Shown one piece after another: positions 32,747 to 45,056 of a stretch of 64,000 nucleotides of DNA (position 1 is the first letter of the stretch; the number at the start of each line of letters is the position of its first letter). The notes below the pieces were generated by a model. It was not told the origin of the DNA. It ran no database searches and saw nothing but the letters and a program-made list of their open reading frames with translations. Source of the stretch: Oscheius onirici (taxonomy: Eukaryota > Nematoda > Chromadorea > Rhabditida > Rhabditidae); NCBI GenBank assembly GCA_932521025.1, contig OW051470.1, forward strand, positions 310,001 to 374,000, written 5' to 3'. A program made the translations under genes and the position numbers.

Positions 32747-35700
32747 TCAAAGCTTTTTTGTACGTTTAACCCGTTCAGTCATGAGTTCGTCGTTGTCTTC
32801 TTTGGACATATCGCAAATTCCGTCAGGGAGATCAACTGATTGCAGAGAATGATCCAGAGAGCGACGGCGGGAAGAAGATCCGAGTAGACTCGATGTGGCA
32901 CTGATCTCATCCAGTATGTTGGTAGTAGGGATCATCATGGAGGCATTGGGAGAGTAGAGGAAGGGAAGGTATTGTGCGTAGCCGCCGGACCAGACCTGAG
33001 AAAGTTAGATTGGACGGAGAAACAGAAAAAAATAAAGAGACAGGCAGAGGGACAGAGAGATAAGGACTGGGAGTCAGAGAGTCGGGGAGTCAGAGAGACA
33101 GAGGGACAAAGGGGAAAAGAAGGACAGAGAGACCGATCTCTCCTACTAAAGCCCAATGTGGTAGACTGTTTATTTGTTCGTTTGTCCGGGACCTCACATG
33201 GTCGCGAAAAGTCATAAGTTGTCAGAATAAAATAGTTTTGAACTTGGAAAGAAAACGAGGTAGTTAGGTTTTGTTAAAGGATTAGTCGATTTCGGTGGAA
33301 TTCTAATACTTGGACATAATTTCATACTTCTGAGCGGCACAGGCGCCAGATCAACAAACTCTAAACTATTTATTAGAAGGGTCGAACACAGATATCCGTT
33401 GAATTGATACTTCTAGGCGAAAGTACAGAAGGAGACACATATTTAGTTAAACTCTCTATTTTTTTTGGTTTTGTTGCCTCCTCTAAAGGGAAGTTCTCCA
33501 AAAAGTTAAGTGCACCGCTAAGGCAAGCCAAAGCATCACTTTCAAAATTACAGTTGAATTTGATATTTTGTTGCCACCCATAAGGGAGGCCATCCAAAGT
33601 GCACCGCAAGTTAAAAACTTGCATCACTTTTCAGATGATGGCTCAGCCCTGAGCAAAAGTGCGCAAACTACCTCCGTCAACCAGTGAAAGCCGGATCAAT
33701 AGGCATGTGCTGTAGGTTTGCTGTGGTACGAAAGCGTTACTCCCCAACGGGTGGACCCTCCCCGCTCGCTTACTCAGGGCATTTACTTCCAGCCAACGTG
33801 TACCTTGTTGACGAGCAGTTCAAAATCTGAGTACTAACCCCACCGCATGTGTCGATACATTACGGACGTGAACGGGCGAGGAGGCTTTCCCCTTAGAATT
33901 CCGGAACTTGAAGAAGAAATCTTAATTTTCTAGCTCATGCTTACACTTGCCAGCTTTGCGATGTTCTGCAAAGTTGTAGCATTTGAGGAGCTCTACAACT
34001 TTGCAAAACATTACGAAGCTCGAAAATCCGTTGGGCATAGTGAAAACTTGCTCGGATCCTAATATCACTGCCCAATGATGTTTTTGGTTGTTTGTGTGTC
34101 TTTCAGTAACCTTTTTTTAAATCAGACAGTAACTTGAACTTGAACTTGGAGGTACTTACAATGGAAAGCAGCGATCCCTCCTTGAACTTTGGCAAGAAAC
34201 TGACAATCGAAGCTGATCCAAAGTGAGGCGCTTCGATCAGAGTACTAAAAAACTTTCTTAAAAAGTCTCAACTACTGCTCACCAAGGTTCCAGCTTCAGT
34301 TCAGGGTTCCAGTCCACATTGAATGCCGCCACAACTGTGCTGAACTGTTTGAACGAAACGACCAATCTCTTTCCATCTGGACTCAGTACCAGCTTCTGAA
34401 CTTTTCCTCCAATCTCAATTATCGGACGTTCCATTCCGCCCTGCAGCTCAGTCTCAGTAGAATCGAATTCTACTGGAGTGAAGTCAAAAATGGGCTTTGG
34501 AGAACTACTGATCCATTTTCTTAAAAATGATCAAGTTTAGTTTTTTGTTCCCAAAAGACTTACGCCTCAGTTTTTCGCTCAAAAGATGTTTCCGTGATAT
34601 TGGTGAATCTAATGGACTGGAGATGGCAGCTTGACTCGGTAGCGAAAATTAAACTCTCTAAAAAATAGAAAATTCGAGAAAATTCAAACTACAGTACCTG
34701 AAGTTGGTGACCAGACAGCATCTATGACTCTTCCCTTCAATCCAGAGACTTTTTCAAACTCCCATGTTAGACGATTGTAGACTCGGAGGACATTGGTAGA
34801 GTACAAAACTGCTATCCTTTTTCCATCGGCTGTAGGGATGAGACGAGTAGGATTACCACAGTTCCAGCCCCAAGATCCGGCCAAGTATTCAATTTCGTCG
34901 TTGACAGTGTCTACTGCCTAAAATAGTGAAAAAGAGTCAGAGAATCAGTGAGTCAGAGAATTTGAGAGTCAGGGAGACAGAGGGACAGAATATCAGAGAG
35001 TCTGCAAATCAGAAAATGGTCGAGTCGAAAAAAACTGTGATTCAGAGAGCTAGAGAATGAGGGTGCCCGAGAGTCAGACTCAGAGGGATTCGGAGAATCA
35101 GAGAGTTAAAACTTACCAAAATCTTGTTACTATCCGGTGAAGCCAACATTAGACTCCGACTCGACATTTTGTCCCAAATCAGATGAGTAATGACGGATAA
35201 ATTCGTTTCGATGAGTTTCACACACAGTCCGGAAGGCCTAAATTAAACTCAGTTAAGTTTTCAATTATTTTACCGTATGTTCATCGTCTTGGTAGCCAAT
35301 CGCCACAGAAGGATAGTACCACCAGCTGTGACGGCTAGGACTCGCTGGTCGTGTGGCCTAGAACCAGAATTTGATAGAAATACCAAAAAAAAGCTCACTC
35401 CCATTCCATTCCAGTAACATTTTCCTGCTTTTCATGTTTCAGAGTAATCGGTGTGCGACTGTCAGCATGTCCAATGTTAAAGACTCTGACATAGTCATCA
35501 GGTTGACAGATAGCCAGGCGAGAACCAGTTGGATGGACGGCCAGGCACCGGATCCAGTTCTTTGTCCTGGAAAATTATAGTTCAGATGACGCCCCGCTAA
35601 AAATGTCAGCTTCCATACAAAACATCTAAAACGTACAGAACAGCCGCGTTCAGAAGCTACTCGTACTCCATGTATGTTCTGTTCGGAACAGGCGACTCTG

Positions 35701-37156
35701 TGTACGCTTGAGTACAGCTTTTGTGCTCCAGAGAAGAGGGGTGGAGATTTGGTGACGGGAGGGGTGGGCTGGGAAAGAGAGAGGAGAGAAGATTTATCAA
35801 ACAATCAAGACAGATAGAAAACTCAAGATGAGCAAATCATACAAGTGTTCCAACGACAAACGCCGGATGTTAAAAATCACACTGAATTCAAATTGACAGA
35901 TGGACCGAAGGATAGACTAGTATTTAGATTAGAGGATTGGAAACAGACAGCTCTGCATAGTGAACAAGTTGGCTAGGAAGATCACAACAGGAAGATTGTC
36001 TGGAATAAATGGACTCCGTTAGGGTAAAAAAGAAGGTCATACAGACAGCATGATGCCTTAGAATCGACAACAAACAAAGTTTTCCAGAGATGAGGAGAGA
36101 ATAACTGTGAGGTTGCTAGCTATTTTCTGGTGAAATGGCTGTTAGGCAGCCCAAATCCTCTTATTAAAACGTTAAGGTCGCCCGAAGTGTATTTCGAACT
36201 TTTCAACCCCTGGGCACTGTTAAAATGCGAATCTGAGGGCAACTGTTTTATCAAAATTTTGCGAGGAATCCGGCTACCACGTCCGTTTTTCGAAATAATC
36301 CGCCTTTCACTGTTTTCAAGTTCCTCTATGGTTTGACCCTCTGAAGCCGCAGGTAACGTTATGTTCTGTCGAGAATTTAGGCAACAAGTTAGTTTTGAAT
36401 TTGGAAAGTTCTATTACTGTTGTAGGGGTACGAAATGGGGTACGACGTCGTCAGACGACGAAGTCGGCTGGTACGTACATTAAAGACCCACGAGGAAGGA
36501 ATTTTGAGGAACTGTGAACAGTCGACTAACAAAAAAATAGAAAATGACGAACCAATGTGCACGGAAACTGGGTTTGTAAAAGAGAAAAGAAGCCCACCAG
36601 TTCAACGTGCTCCCATACATTTCCATGATTTCTTCAACAGTTGCTGTTCCCTTCCCTGGCAGAATCTTGGAAGCGATAGAACTCATCCCATTGTGAACCT
36701 TCAAAACTCCTCGGCCTAATCTTGCAATCGGCCACAGACTTGTAGGCTCAGCCGCATCGGCAACCTTTTTCAGGACGCCGCTGAAGCCGTCGCTTGTTCT
36801 GTAATTTTTTGTGTGTTTTTGTTTTGGAAAAGACTTACAATTGGTTCCAAGCCGAGTTCAGAACACCGCCGTCTCCTTGGGCAAAGACATTCTTCATGTT
36901 GTCCTTACTGATACAGTGGCGGAGAGTAGACAGCTGGGTCTTTTCAATGGAGGGAAAGTCGGAGAGCTAAAAACGCGTAAATTTTACTAAAGGAAGCTAT
37001 AAAAATCGTAATTTTGATGACTTAATAACTCACAATTCTAGCCTTATGAACAGCCAAAAATTCCTCCTCCGTTCCGTTTATCATCCTTCCATTGTACTCT
37101 TGAATTGTGAAGGGACGACCCTCCGTGTTTAACGGAGGAAAGTCGCAAATTGACAT
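32747..37156 (-). CDS. Aladin, WD-repeat nucleoporin (AAAS)
   Basis: Cytoplasmic-face nuclear-pore and spindle protein mutated in human triple-A syndrome. Exons: 37034-37156, 36839-36966, 36598-36798, 35399-35566, 35274-35357, 35117-35237, 34698-34917, 34564-34657, 34283-34519, 34160-34244, 32747-32995. These sum to 1710 nt in a single frame, 569 residues (human 546). Evidence: N-terminal helical part (DGFSGVLKKVADAAEPTSLW), then beta-propeller blades such as WIRCLAVHPTGSRLAICQ, RVFNIGHADSRTPI, VLAVTAGGTILLWRL, GWNCGNPTRLIPTADGKRI and IDAVWSPTSG, and a C-terminal segment where KFKEGSLLSIVWSGGYAQYLPF parallels human [21 protein letters not shown]. The last 50 residues, Ser/Arg-rich, extend beyond the usual end. 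Introns 32996-34159 and 35567-36597 are long and hold repeats. Confidence 0.87.
33885..34045. repeat. Dispersed palindromic repeat family, member 2
   Basis: Contains GATGTTCTGCAAAGTTGTAG and, 20 bp on, its near complement CTACAACTTTGCAAAACAT, a hairpin of about 20 bp. It lies in the long ALADIN intron. Confidence 0.5.
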
Positions 37157-37753
37157 TTCTAAATCTGTAAGTTAGATAGATAGAATATTCCTTTTGCCAT
37201 AGGCAAAACATTGTTACAATGTACAAAGGGGGAATAGCAGAGGGTACCAATTCAACTTTAGGAATCAAAATAGTTTAAAAACACTCGGGATGTGTCTATA
37301 ACCGGGACGTATAATAGCCAAACCGCTGAAAAATGAGCAAAGTCTAACTGGAAGATTCAAGTAACCAATAGTTAGCTTACATCTCATATTCACCGCTCGG
37401 GGCCGCAGTAAATTATCTCCCTAGCCACTATAGATGCACAATGAAAATCTACTCCATACGTGAGAGAGGCCTTGAATCCAATCAACAGAGGTAGCGGGAG
37501 TGACATCATTAACCCATAGGATACAGAGTTTAGAGAAGTTTTTAAATTAGATAAGAAACGAAGAATAGAAAAGCGAGGTTATTGGTATAAAATTCAAATT
37601 GGCACCTGTACGCAAGTGAGTCTTTTCACACAAACGGACTGCGTACCCAGCATTGTAAATATCGCCCGGAAATGATCATCTTAACAAGCCCTAAATGTTT
37701 TAATTTTCACTTTGTTTCCCCATAAATTTTTTGTTTAAAATAAAAACTTTCAG
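37157..37753. other. Shared upstream region
   Basis: Lies between the ALADIN start (reverse) and the Cys-rich gene (forward). TATAAAATTC near 37586 could be a TATA box for the forward gene, whose first exon must lie here or nearby but was not recognised. Confidence 0.3.
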
Positions 37754-38168
37754 ATCCTTACGTGCTCTCGACTTTTGTACTTCGTTGGAAAGATGTGGAG
37801 TGAACCTGGTTAAAGATGCAACCGTCATTTCCGGCAACAAAGCAATTAGTATGTTGAATTTTAATTTAAAATATAGACACTTTTAAGAAGCTGAAAACAA
37901 CAACAGTCATTCTTGCTAGTACATTTACAGCCAAAGAAGTAGAGATCTTTATGTTCGCAAAATAAGTTACTGTTTAGGTAAGCATTGCCACGGCATCAAC
38001 TGTAGCCAGATAAATATTTTCTGGAACACTCTCTTCTCAAAATGCCAACGATCGGATGCCGGGATCCTAAGCACCCAGACATTTTTTGGTACCGATTGCC
38101 ACACGGACCAGGACTACGACATCGACGAAGCTCATCTTGTCATGGTGCATTCCAAGGATATGTTATGA
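37754..38168 (+). CDS. Cys-rich small protein, 5' end not found
   Basis: Two joined exons, 37754-37848 and 37978-38168, form one open frame of about 95 residues, ending at TGA 38166-38168 with AATAAA about 70 bp later. The joined frame contains six Cys in a spaced pattern (FCTSLERCGV, HCHGINCSQ, SKCQRS, TDCHT) and then an acidic HTDQDYDIDEAH segment. This looks like a disulfide-bonded extracellular domain, but no family was recognised. The second exon follows TTACTGTTTAG. An earlier exon carrying the start and a likely signal peptide is missing from the model. Confidence 0.42.
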
Positions 38169-38467
38169 AGCATAAAAATGGAGATCCGATCATCGTTCTG
38201 GACTGAAAACAAGAATGTGTCCTTTACGTTTCACTTAAATAAAGTTTTTTGTGTTTCTCTTTTTATTCTCAAAAAATTGAAGAATCTTCTGGTTTTCAAC
38301 CTCTTCTTCAAAGTTCAACGATAAATTGGAAGCAAAAATAACAATTGAAAAGGTCACTAGTTTTCCAACTTTTTCACACAAAAATTACTTAATTTCCGTC
38401 GTTCTGAAAGTATAAAAGCGAAAAGCAATTATTCAACAGCAAACAAAACTATTTTGTACCTCCCGCC

Positions 38468-39262
38468 ATGAGAACTGTGGCTCTTGTGGCTACTCTTCTA
38501 GTGGCTCTTGTAGTTCCCGCTCTTTCTCAATCAAATGCTACCAATGAGACGACGACGGAACCTCCTTCCACGGCGGCCTCAGTCGTCGTTCCTGAAGTAA
38601 CTACTCCAAAAGGTGAGATTTTAAAAGAGTTTTTGTGACTAAAACAAGGTCAGTAGAATCTTAGAGCGAGCGCATTTCAGCTGTTGCTTATCCATGTGTA
38701 TTTGTCTTTTCTGTGGAAAGATTTTTTTGCATTTGTATTCCACACACAGAAACCTCTACAAAAAACGCACTCTGGCCGATTTTCTAAGCTTAAACGCCGA
38801 AAGCCAACGAAGGAGGAGGTCGCCCAAATTCTCAAACTTTCAGTATTCAGCACCGGAGCCTGTATCGGAATTGTAGTTGGTGCTTTCGTCGCAGTCGCCA
38901 TTATCGTAGCCGTCATAGTCATCATAGTCTGCTGTTGCTGCAAGAAGAAGAAAGAGCCCGTACCTCCAAAAGCCGCGCCAGGAATTCCCGGTGCTCCTAT
39001 GACACCGACTCCGGGAACACCAGCAACCCCTGTCTCTCCTGGAGCACCAGCTTCGGCTGAATCTCCCGGGCATGGTCACCACAAAAAACATGGAAAGAAG
39101 CACGGCAGCGATAGGAGTAGAGGACATCACAAGAAAGGCCACGATCACCACAGTAAAGACAAGAGTCACAGTGGAAGGCATGGACACATAGGGACAAGAG
39201 TCATAGCGGAAAGAAGCATCATGACGGAGGAAAGAAGCACCACAAGAGGTAAACACAGATAA
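38468..39262 (+). CDS. Type I membrane protein with His/Lys-rich tail
   Basis: Exons 38468-38612 and 38844-39262 give 187 residues. Signal peptide MRTVALVATLLVALVVPALS; short Thr/Ser-rich extracellular part with two N-glycosylation sites (NAT, NET); transmembrane helix about 54-77 (GIVVGAFVAVAIIVAVIVII); juxtamembrane CCCCKKKK; Pro/Ala/Gly-rich region; then a tail dominated by GHHKKHGKKHG-like repeats. The last 25 codons change character: a shifted frame continues the His/Lys-rich pattern (SHSGKKHHDGGKKHHKR), so a small indel near 39175-39195 is likely. No family was recognised. It converges on the next gene, with 28 bp between stops. Confidence 0.55.
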
Positions 39263-39290
39263 ACAGATTTATTTCGGATAAAGATCTTCT

Positions 39291-39913
39291 CTAGGCGACT
39301 GATAGTCTCTTGTGATCGTGGCCGGGAACTGTGAGACGGACCTCACTTGACCGACGGTCTTCCTTCTTTTGCATCTCTTGACGGATAGTCTCGGGACCTT
39401 AAAGGGACAGTAACTTGGGGGAAACAGTACAAATTAATGTGTTAAACAGTCACTATCTTAAAGTCTGTTAGAAATAATGCTACAGTAACCCACCTTTTCC
39501 TCCCTGTGGGACCCTTATTTTGGGCCGCCTCACCATCATTTCACCAGGAAAAAAATGCGAACACTTCTAATAGAGGTTTTACGGTAGACGAGTTGGTGCG
39601 CACCCAAAGTCAAAATGTCAGTCTCTCGGTCTTCCTTACTGTTTTTTATCTCCAGGGTCTAGTCACGAAGCTCCCGAACTTTTAGTCACAAACCCCCTAA
39701 AAAACTGACCCTTGTGCTCGATGACGACCTCCGTCGGAACAATCTCAATGTTCTCCTTTGATCTCCGAAGGATCGAGTCTGAAAACTGACGGATGAGTTT
39801 GTCCCATCTTTGGTCTTTCAAAAATATGATGTGACCTCCAACAAATTGGCCCCGAAATAGAATTCAATTGTTTTGAACTTGCCTAGCCTCAGGGGTAGGC
39901 GGGTGGCTGACAT
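39291..39913 (-). CDS. Small 68-residue protein, unknown
   Basis: Exons 39883-39913, 39710-39778 and 39291-39397 total 207 nt and stay in frame. The product is basic and has no signal peptide: MSATRLPLRL, then RRSKENIEIVPTEVV, and an end reading VRLTVPGHDHKRLSVA. The first intron would use a GC donor (GCAAGT), the usual form for GC-AG introns; the second has a weak GTCAGT donor. There is no recognisable domain. Exon 1 is the least certain. Confidence 0.4.
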
Positions 39914-40317
39914 CTGGGTACAATTGATGCGACTGGAGAGTCTGGAGAGATCTCTGCAAGAGACTCGCTTTAAGAAGGGACTCTTTTAAAGGAAGAAGGA
40001 AGTATGGCGAAGAGGTTCTATTGTCTTTGAATCAGGGCTAAGAGCCCTGATTTCTGAGCGCATGCACTTTTTGGACGACAAGAGCACGTCAGAGAAGTGA
40101 TGGAGGGGTAAGGACAAGAACAAAACAGAGGAAGGGGGTTCGGAAATCAGCTGGAGAGGACAAACTGCTTAAGTACCGTCAATTGTTGACCACAATTTTT
40201 GGCATATTGTATTTCCAAAAGACAGATCTCATGGACCTTTTCTCAAGAATGTTTTTCAAGCTACGGGATCCGCTGGACAGGCTAGGCTGGCGAGAGATGC
40301 TAGGGTACACTACCTTC

Positions 40318-40392
40318 GTGTACTACCACCCGGAATTGAACTTGCGATCGCTTTCTTCATAGACTGTCATCCTATCCACTTGACTATCCGGA
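40318..40392 (-). repeat. tRNA-like sequence with A and B boxes
   Basis: The reverse strand has TAGTCAAGTGG (A box) and AAGTTCAATTCC (B box) at tRNA spacing. TCCGGA at the 5' side and TTCCGGG at the 3' side can partly pair. The anticodon arm does not fold well, so it is probably a tRNA relic or SINE. Confidence 0.38.
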
Positions 40393-41189
40393 CCCCGGGA
40401 GCGAACACTGCAGACACCAAAAAATTGCTGCTAAAAACTCAAGTTGTTTCGAAAAATCTTTAACTACTGGTTGTACTTGTTAACCAAACCGGGAAATTGG
40501 ACTAGACAATTATTCTCTGCCGACCATCAAATGTAGTCTCTGTTCTGTTAGTAGTATTTTTTGCTATTTTTCTTCATTTGCCTCCTTCATCTCATAGGAA
40601 GATGAGGGAAAATTTAAAAAATTCTACTAGACAACTAACGAAGGAGGAAGAGAGAGATCAAGACGATAAAAGGAAGAGAAAAAGTGGGTTTGGCCCTAAT
40701 GAAATTGGACAGAAGAGTGCTTGAACCTGCTCTCTCTACTCTGAAAAACAGAGCAATAAAACAGGAATTGAAATTACTGCCTGCGTCAGATCTCTTCAGC
40801 AGACTCTTGAGATGAAATGATGGAGGGTTGGAACGGGAGGCAGTATGTCATCTGGACGTGAGAGAATAGAGAGGACGGGCCGTTTCATCTCACAGCAAAC
40901 GAGGTGTCCTGGGAGTTGGGACGAGTTGATCAAAGAAGAAATTTGGAGAGCTGGGACAGTTTAAGGACCACATTTGAACAGAGAGGGATATTTCTTTGAA
41001 ATTCTTTCTGTCTAGTGTTCAGTGGCTTTTCGTCTCGTTGGACAGCGTCGGCTAGGGACCTCTTCCTCTTTCAGTAACTGCGGCTGGGGAAAACATTGTC
41101 AGAAGAAGTTAAGCGGATAAAAAGAGTGTTCTATTGGGTACTCAGAACAGAGTGAAAGAGAGACAGAAGGAAAGAGTGGAAAAGGCTGC

Positions 41190-41360
41190 TTCACAAAGAG
41201 CTTGCTCCATTCGCCGTATAAAAAACCCAGCAACATTACGAGAAAAAAAGATTTGTTACTCTTCTCGAAGAAGACCTTTTCACGAAATTTCCCAACCTCT
41301 GTTTTTACAGGGTCGGAGACTTCCGTTACCTCAAAATTTAGAACTTATAAAAAAAAATTA
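41190..41360. repeat. Dispersed repeat, copy 2
   Basis: Partner of 15640-15800; shared words include AACCTCTGTTTTTACAGGG and TCGGAGACTTCCG. Confidence 0.45.
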
Positions 41361-41719
41361 AAACGTAAGGATGGGCTTTTTGTCTGATCAGTTCTTTTTT
41401 GGATCAGATACTGATCCAGGTGGCCTAACTTTACAGTCATTTGAAAAAATGTTTTGGTCAAGAGAAGATGACATCATTCGCCAGCCTCCAGGAAGAAAAA
41501 TGATGGACACTGGCCTTCAAATTTCACTCTCTCGCGGCAGCATGTGTGCAATACAAATCCTGTTACGGGACCCCGTGTCCCTGTTGATTTCTCTGCTCCG
41601 TGCTGCGATAAGGAAGAGAACTGAGCTCAAAAGAACACAAAAAACTTTATTGAAAATGGCTTGAAAAGAGCCGAAAGACTAGAGGGAAAGCACCGGGTGA
41701 TTCTGTTAACAAAAATCTA

Positions 41720-43336
41720 TCAGACCATAACTCCAAGCTGCTGCTCTTCGTAGATGGCCGAATGGTCAGAGATTTCGTCGTAATAACTGTCGTCTTGGAT
41801 CAGAACTGTTCCGTTTGAGGAAGTTGTCGTGGACGGAGATGAGGGAGAAAAGCTGGGAGGGGAGGGTCGAGAACTTCCACTAATGGTCGTGATCATGGTT
41901 CTTCTTCCGGGAGAGTAGAAACTCGAAGCGATTGTTGAGGTGTTTCCGGAGTAGTTGCAGCTGAAATAGAGTTGACGAAATATTGTAAAGAGAGACAGAA
42001 AAAGGGCTTTGGATGCTAAGGGTACGGTGAGATACTCAGAAAAACGTCCCAGGTAAGAAACTGTTTCTCTGTCCCTCGGCACAGTTAGTGGGGACCAACT
42101 ACCGAAAACAGCTCAAAGCGAGTGTCCGGACCTTTTTTTCGAGTATAAACGGAAACATGGGTCTTGTAGAGAAAATTGCGCTAATTCCGAGTTTATTTTC
42201 AAAGATAACCGAGCTACAGACGCTATAAGTCGCCCCTTCCAGTACAAAATGCCTAATCTTTGACACTTCTGGGTGTCAGAGATTATAACAAAATAGGAAA
42301 CAACCATTCTGCTTCTTATTTTGCACAACTCCTTAATCTCCCAAACTTCGGGACTTTGAGAAGGAATCATAATTTTCTAAACATTTTCTGGATAACTATG
42401 CACATGTACGTTTGTGTCAGTTACCTCCAACGCTATTTACGCAACCATCCTTGAAAGCTTGAAGAAAACTCAAGTTGCAACTCGGATACCTGTCGTAACC
42501 TGTCAGATCAAATTTAAAAACTTGGGAAAATCTAGAAAAAGTGGTCCGGAAACTCGCTTTAAAAATATATACCCTTACCTTCTTCTATAGATTGCGAAGC
42601 CCAGAATCATGGCCAGTACTGAACTGATGACTGTCACTGTAATTAGAACGGCTAGAATGGTAGTGTAGTTGCTCTCACTGAGGAAAGGGGAAGCTTGCTG
42701 AAATTATCTGTTCGAATTTCTAATTACTGTATCTTACCATTTCAACTCTCGTAGGCTCTTCTTCAGGACACCATGGACATCTCCCCGTGTACTTTTTCAG
42801 AATCAGAGTCACGTTGTAACAACGAGCCTGGAGCTTGACTGTGACTTCAGAGTAGTCTTGTGGAATGTTTTCTGTCTGAAACAAGGGAAAAATGAGAAAT
42901 CTCCATAAAATCATACCTTCTTCACTGAGAAGACTCTCTTGATGAAGGTAGTGTCACAGTTTCTTTGGAATCCGTACTCTGGATCAGTTCCGACGACCTG
43001 ACTACTGACTTGGACGTCTTCGGGAAAGCCATGGTTCCAGTAAGTAGAGAGAACTTTTCCAGTTATTTCATCTTGTGCTGGCCAGTTGCTCTGCTTCTTC
43101 TCGTTGGCAGAAGCCATGTCCAGGGTCAGCTGAAATTTGAGGGTTGGTATGGGAAAGAGGGACAGAGGGACAGAGAGACAGTTTCTTACCTGGAACCTCG
43201 GACTAGAACACGTCGCCACAGTAAGACAGTCGTCCTTCCACTGAACTGACTGGATTTCGCTACTGATCCAGAATTCCTCTCCATGGGACAGAGTCACAGC
43301 ATTTACTGTACTGACAAGCCAAAATAAGAAGAACAT
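41720..43336 (-). CDS. Single-pass type I membrane protein, unknown
   Basis: Exons 43190-43336, 42917-43129, 42738-42875, 42579-42697, 41720-41960 add to 858 nt in one frame, 285 residues. Signal peptide MFFLFWLVSTVNA; extracellular part of about 160 residues with Cys in ARCYN and RCPWCPEEE and N-glycosylation sites NVT and NYT; transmembrane helix about 178-202 (TILAVLITVTVISSVLAMIL); then a Ser/Thr/Pro-rich cytoplasmic tail that ends in acidic and Tyr-containing motifs (DDSYYDEISDHSAIYEE). It could be an adhesion or receptor-like protein of nematode-restricted type; no known domain was recognised. Splice sites are canonical throughout. Confidence 0.65.
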
Positions 43337-45056
43337 ATCTGGAAACTGGATGGTTAGTAGGTTAACCGGAGCGATAGAAAAGAATGGTCTATAAATTATG
43401 TCAACTGAATTTTTCTTGGCTCTTATATAGGTATTTGCACTTTCCCCGTTGGGATGTCATTCACACCACGCCCCCATAAATAAGGGAACACCTTGCAGAG
43501 CACCCCGTTCCCAGACATGTGCCAGGGTCAGTAACCGCGGGATACGAGCTCAGTTCCTAAGTGGCGCAAAGGTGATGAAAAATCACTTTTTTCAGTATAT
43601 TTTCCTAAAAATGAGTAAAATTTTAAAGTCGGAAAAACCTTGAAGTCGGAATTAATCCCCCTCTCGTCTAATGGCTTTAAACTTGTCCAGTCGCATTATT
43701 TTCAGTTTTAAGGCCGGAGTACAAATTTCATCTTGACTAGCCAAAAAAGTCGGGAAACTTGACTCAAAAACACTGTTTTCACATAATTTTCCAGTCGAAA
43801 TAAAGAAAGAGACAGCCGTTTCTGTTTGGAGTGAAAACACTGATGGGAAGTCTTACATCTTGCCGCCAATTAGGCAGCCACAATGTGTTCAAAAAGGACC
43901 GACACTGTTGGAGTGGCGGAAGTTTTGAATTTGATGGCTAAAAACAAGGTTCTTTTCTGGTTTAAATTTTTGCATTTTTGCAACAAAGATAGCTGCAGAA
44001 AATCTCTAAAATTAGCAAGCAAAAATAGCTTTCCAGATAGTCAAAACAGACCAGAAATCGGGAAGAGTTCCGGCAAGACAAGCTGTTTGAATGTGAGAGA
44101 GAATGGGTCAAGCAAAAATATAAAGCGACTGGAAGTTCTGTGAAAAGAAAATAGGCATGATTTTGCAGCGATTGAATAAGAACAAGAAAAAGTCTAATGA
44201 CTTTTCCAAAAACTGACCAAAGACTAAGTTAACTCTGTCTAGAAAAGAGATTATAAAGGTTACAGTCAGAGTGAGTCTGTGATTGAAAAAATGAGCCAGA
44301 ACAGGGACAGAACTAGAAAAAGTGTCAGGAAGAACAGCAATTATGATCTGGCGACAAAATTGCTCTCTCTTTCATAATTGGTTCCACAAATTCTGACCAA
44401 CTTTGAACGAATGGAAATCTCAAAGGCCTCCGGACTCTCGCTCCCAGGGTCAAAAGAAGCGGAAATTGGGGATGAATCGGGCCGCAAAAGGCTTCTAAAT
44501 AGCTCAGCAGCTCTTGAGAGAAAGACCTACGGGCTACTTGACAGAGATAGGTCGGATCGAGGACTAAAAAGAGCTATAGCATGAGGAGACATGACCTTGG
44601 GGAAGGGAGAGTGACTCACGGGAAGAGTTCGAAGGCTAGGGAGGTGAGAGGTGGGAGATGATTAGGCGCTTTTCAGAGGGGATCAGCATCGTGTCCCTCT
44701 CACTATTTTGCAGAATATCGTAAAGCTGAAAAAGGCTATGAAAACTTGTTCCGAAGCCGCAAATATTTTGAGTTTCAAGCCCATGAAATTGTGATTTTCA
44801 TATTTTAACGCATTCTTTAAATTTTTATTTTCGATGTTCTGCAAAGTTGTAGAGCTCATCAACTACTATTTGCAAGTTAGCTTGAAAATCATCTAAAAAG
44901 TTAAGATTTCTTCCCAAAGTCACGAACGTTCCCCTTTACCAAATTGCCTTGTCGCGCTTTCTGTTCTGATTGATAGTTAGAAGTTGTTTTTTATTTGCAA
45001 ACAAAAAGTCTTCTTCGGAATAGATAGCTTCCAAAAGTTCTGGAAAATTCTTTGCC
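43337..45056. other. 1.7 kb intergenic, no gene seen
   Basis: No exon with convincing composition and splice sites was found on either strand. The 44815-44940 segment belongs to the dispersed palindromic family. Confidence 0.4.
44815..44940. repeat. Dispersed palindromic repeat family, member 3
   Basis: GATGTTCTGCAAAGTTGTAG matches 20 bases of the member near 33960. The downstream segment matches the other members in reverse order, as expected for a palindromic element. Confidence 0.45.

Larger units (their letters stand above)
39914..41719. other. 1.8 kb without a supported gene
   Basis: Contains a tRNA-like sequence (40318-40392, reverse) and a dispersed repeat (41190-41360). A 97-codon forward frame at 41371-41664 overlaps the expected 3' UTR of the next reverse-strand gene and has no codon or motif support. 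Purine-rich tracts are common. Confidence 0.4.

Noticed and set aside
38042-38206. 54-codon forward ATG frame
   Set aside because: A spliced frame through the same DNA gives a longer Cys-patterned protein with matching phase.
41371-41664. 97-codon forward open frame
   Set aside because: No motif, no splice or poly(A) context, and it lies where the 3' UTR of a reverse-strand gene is expected.
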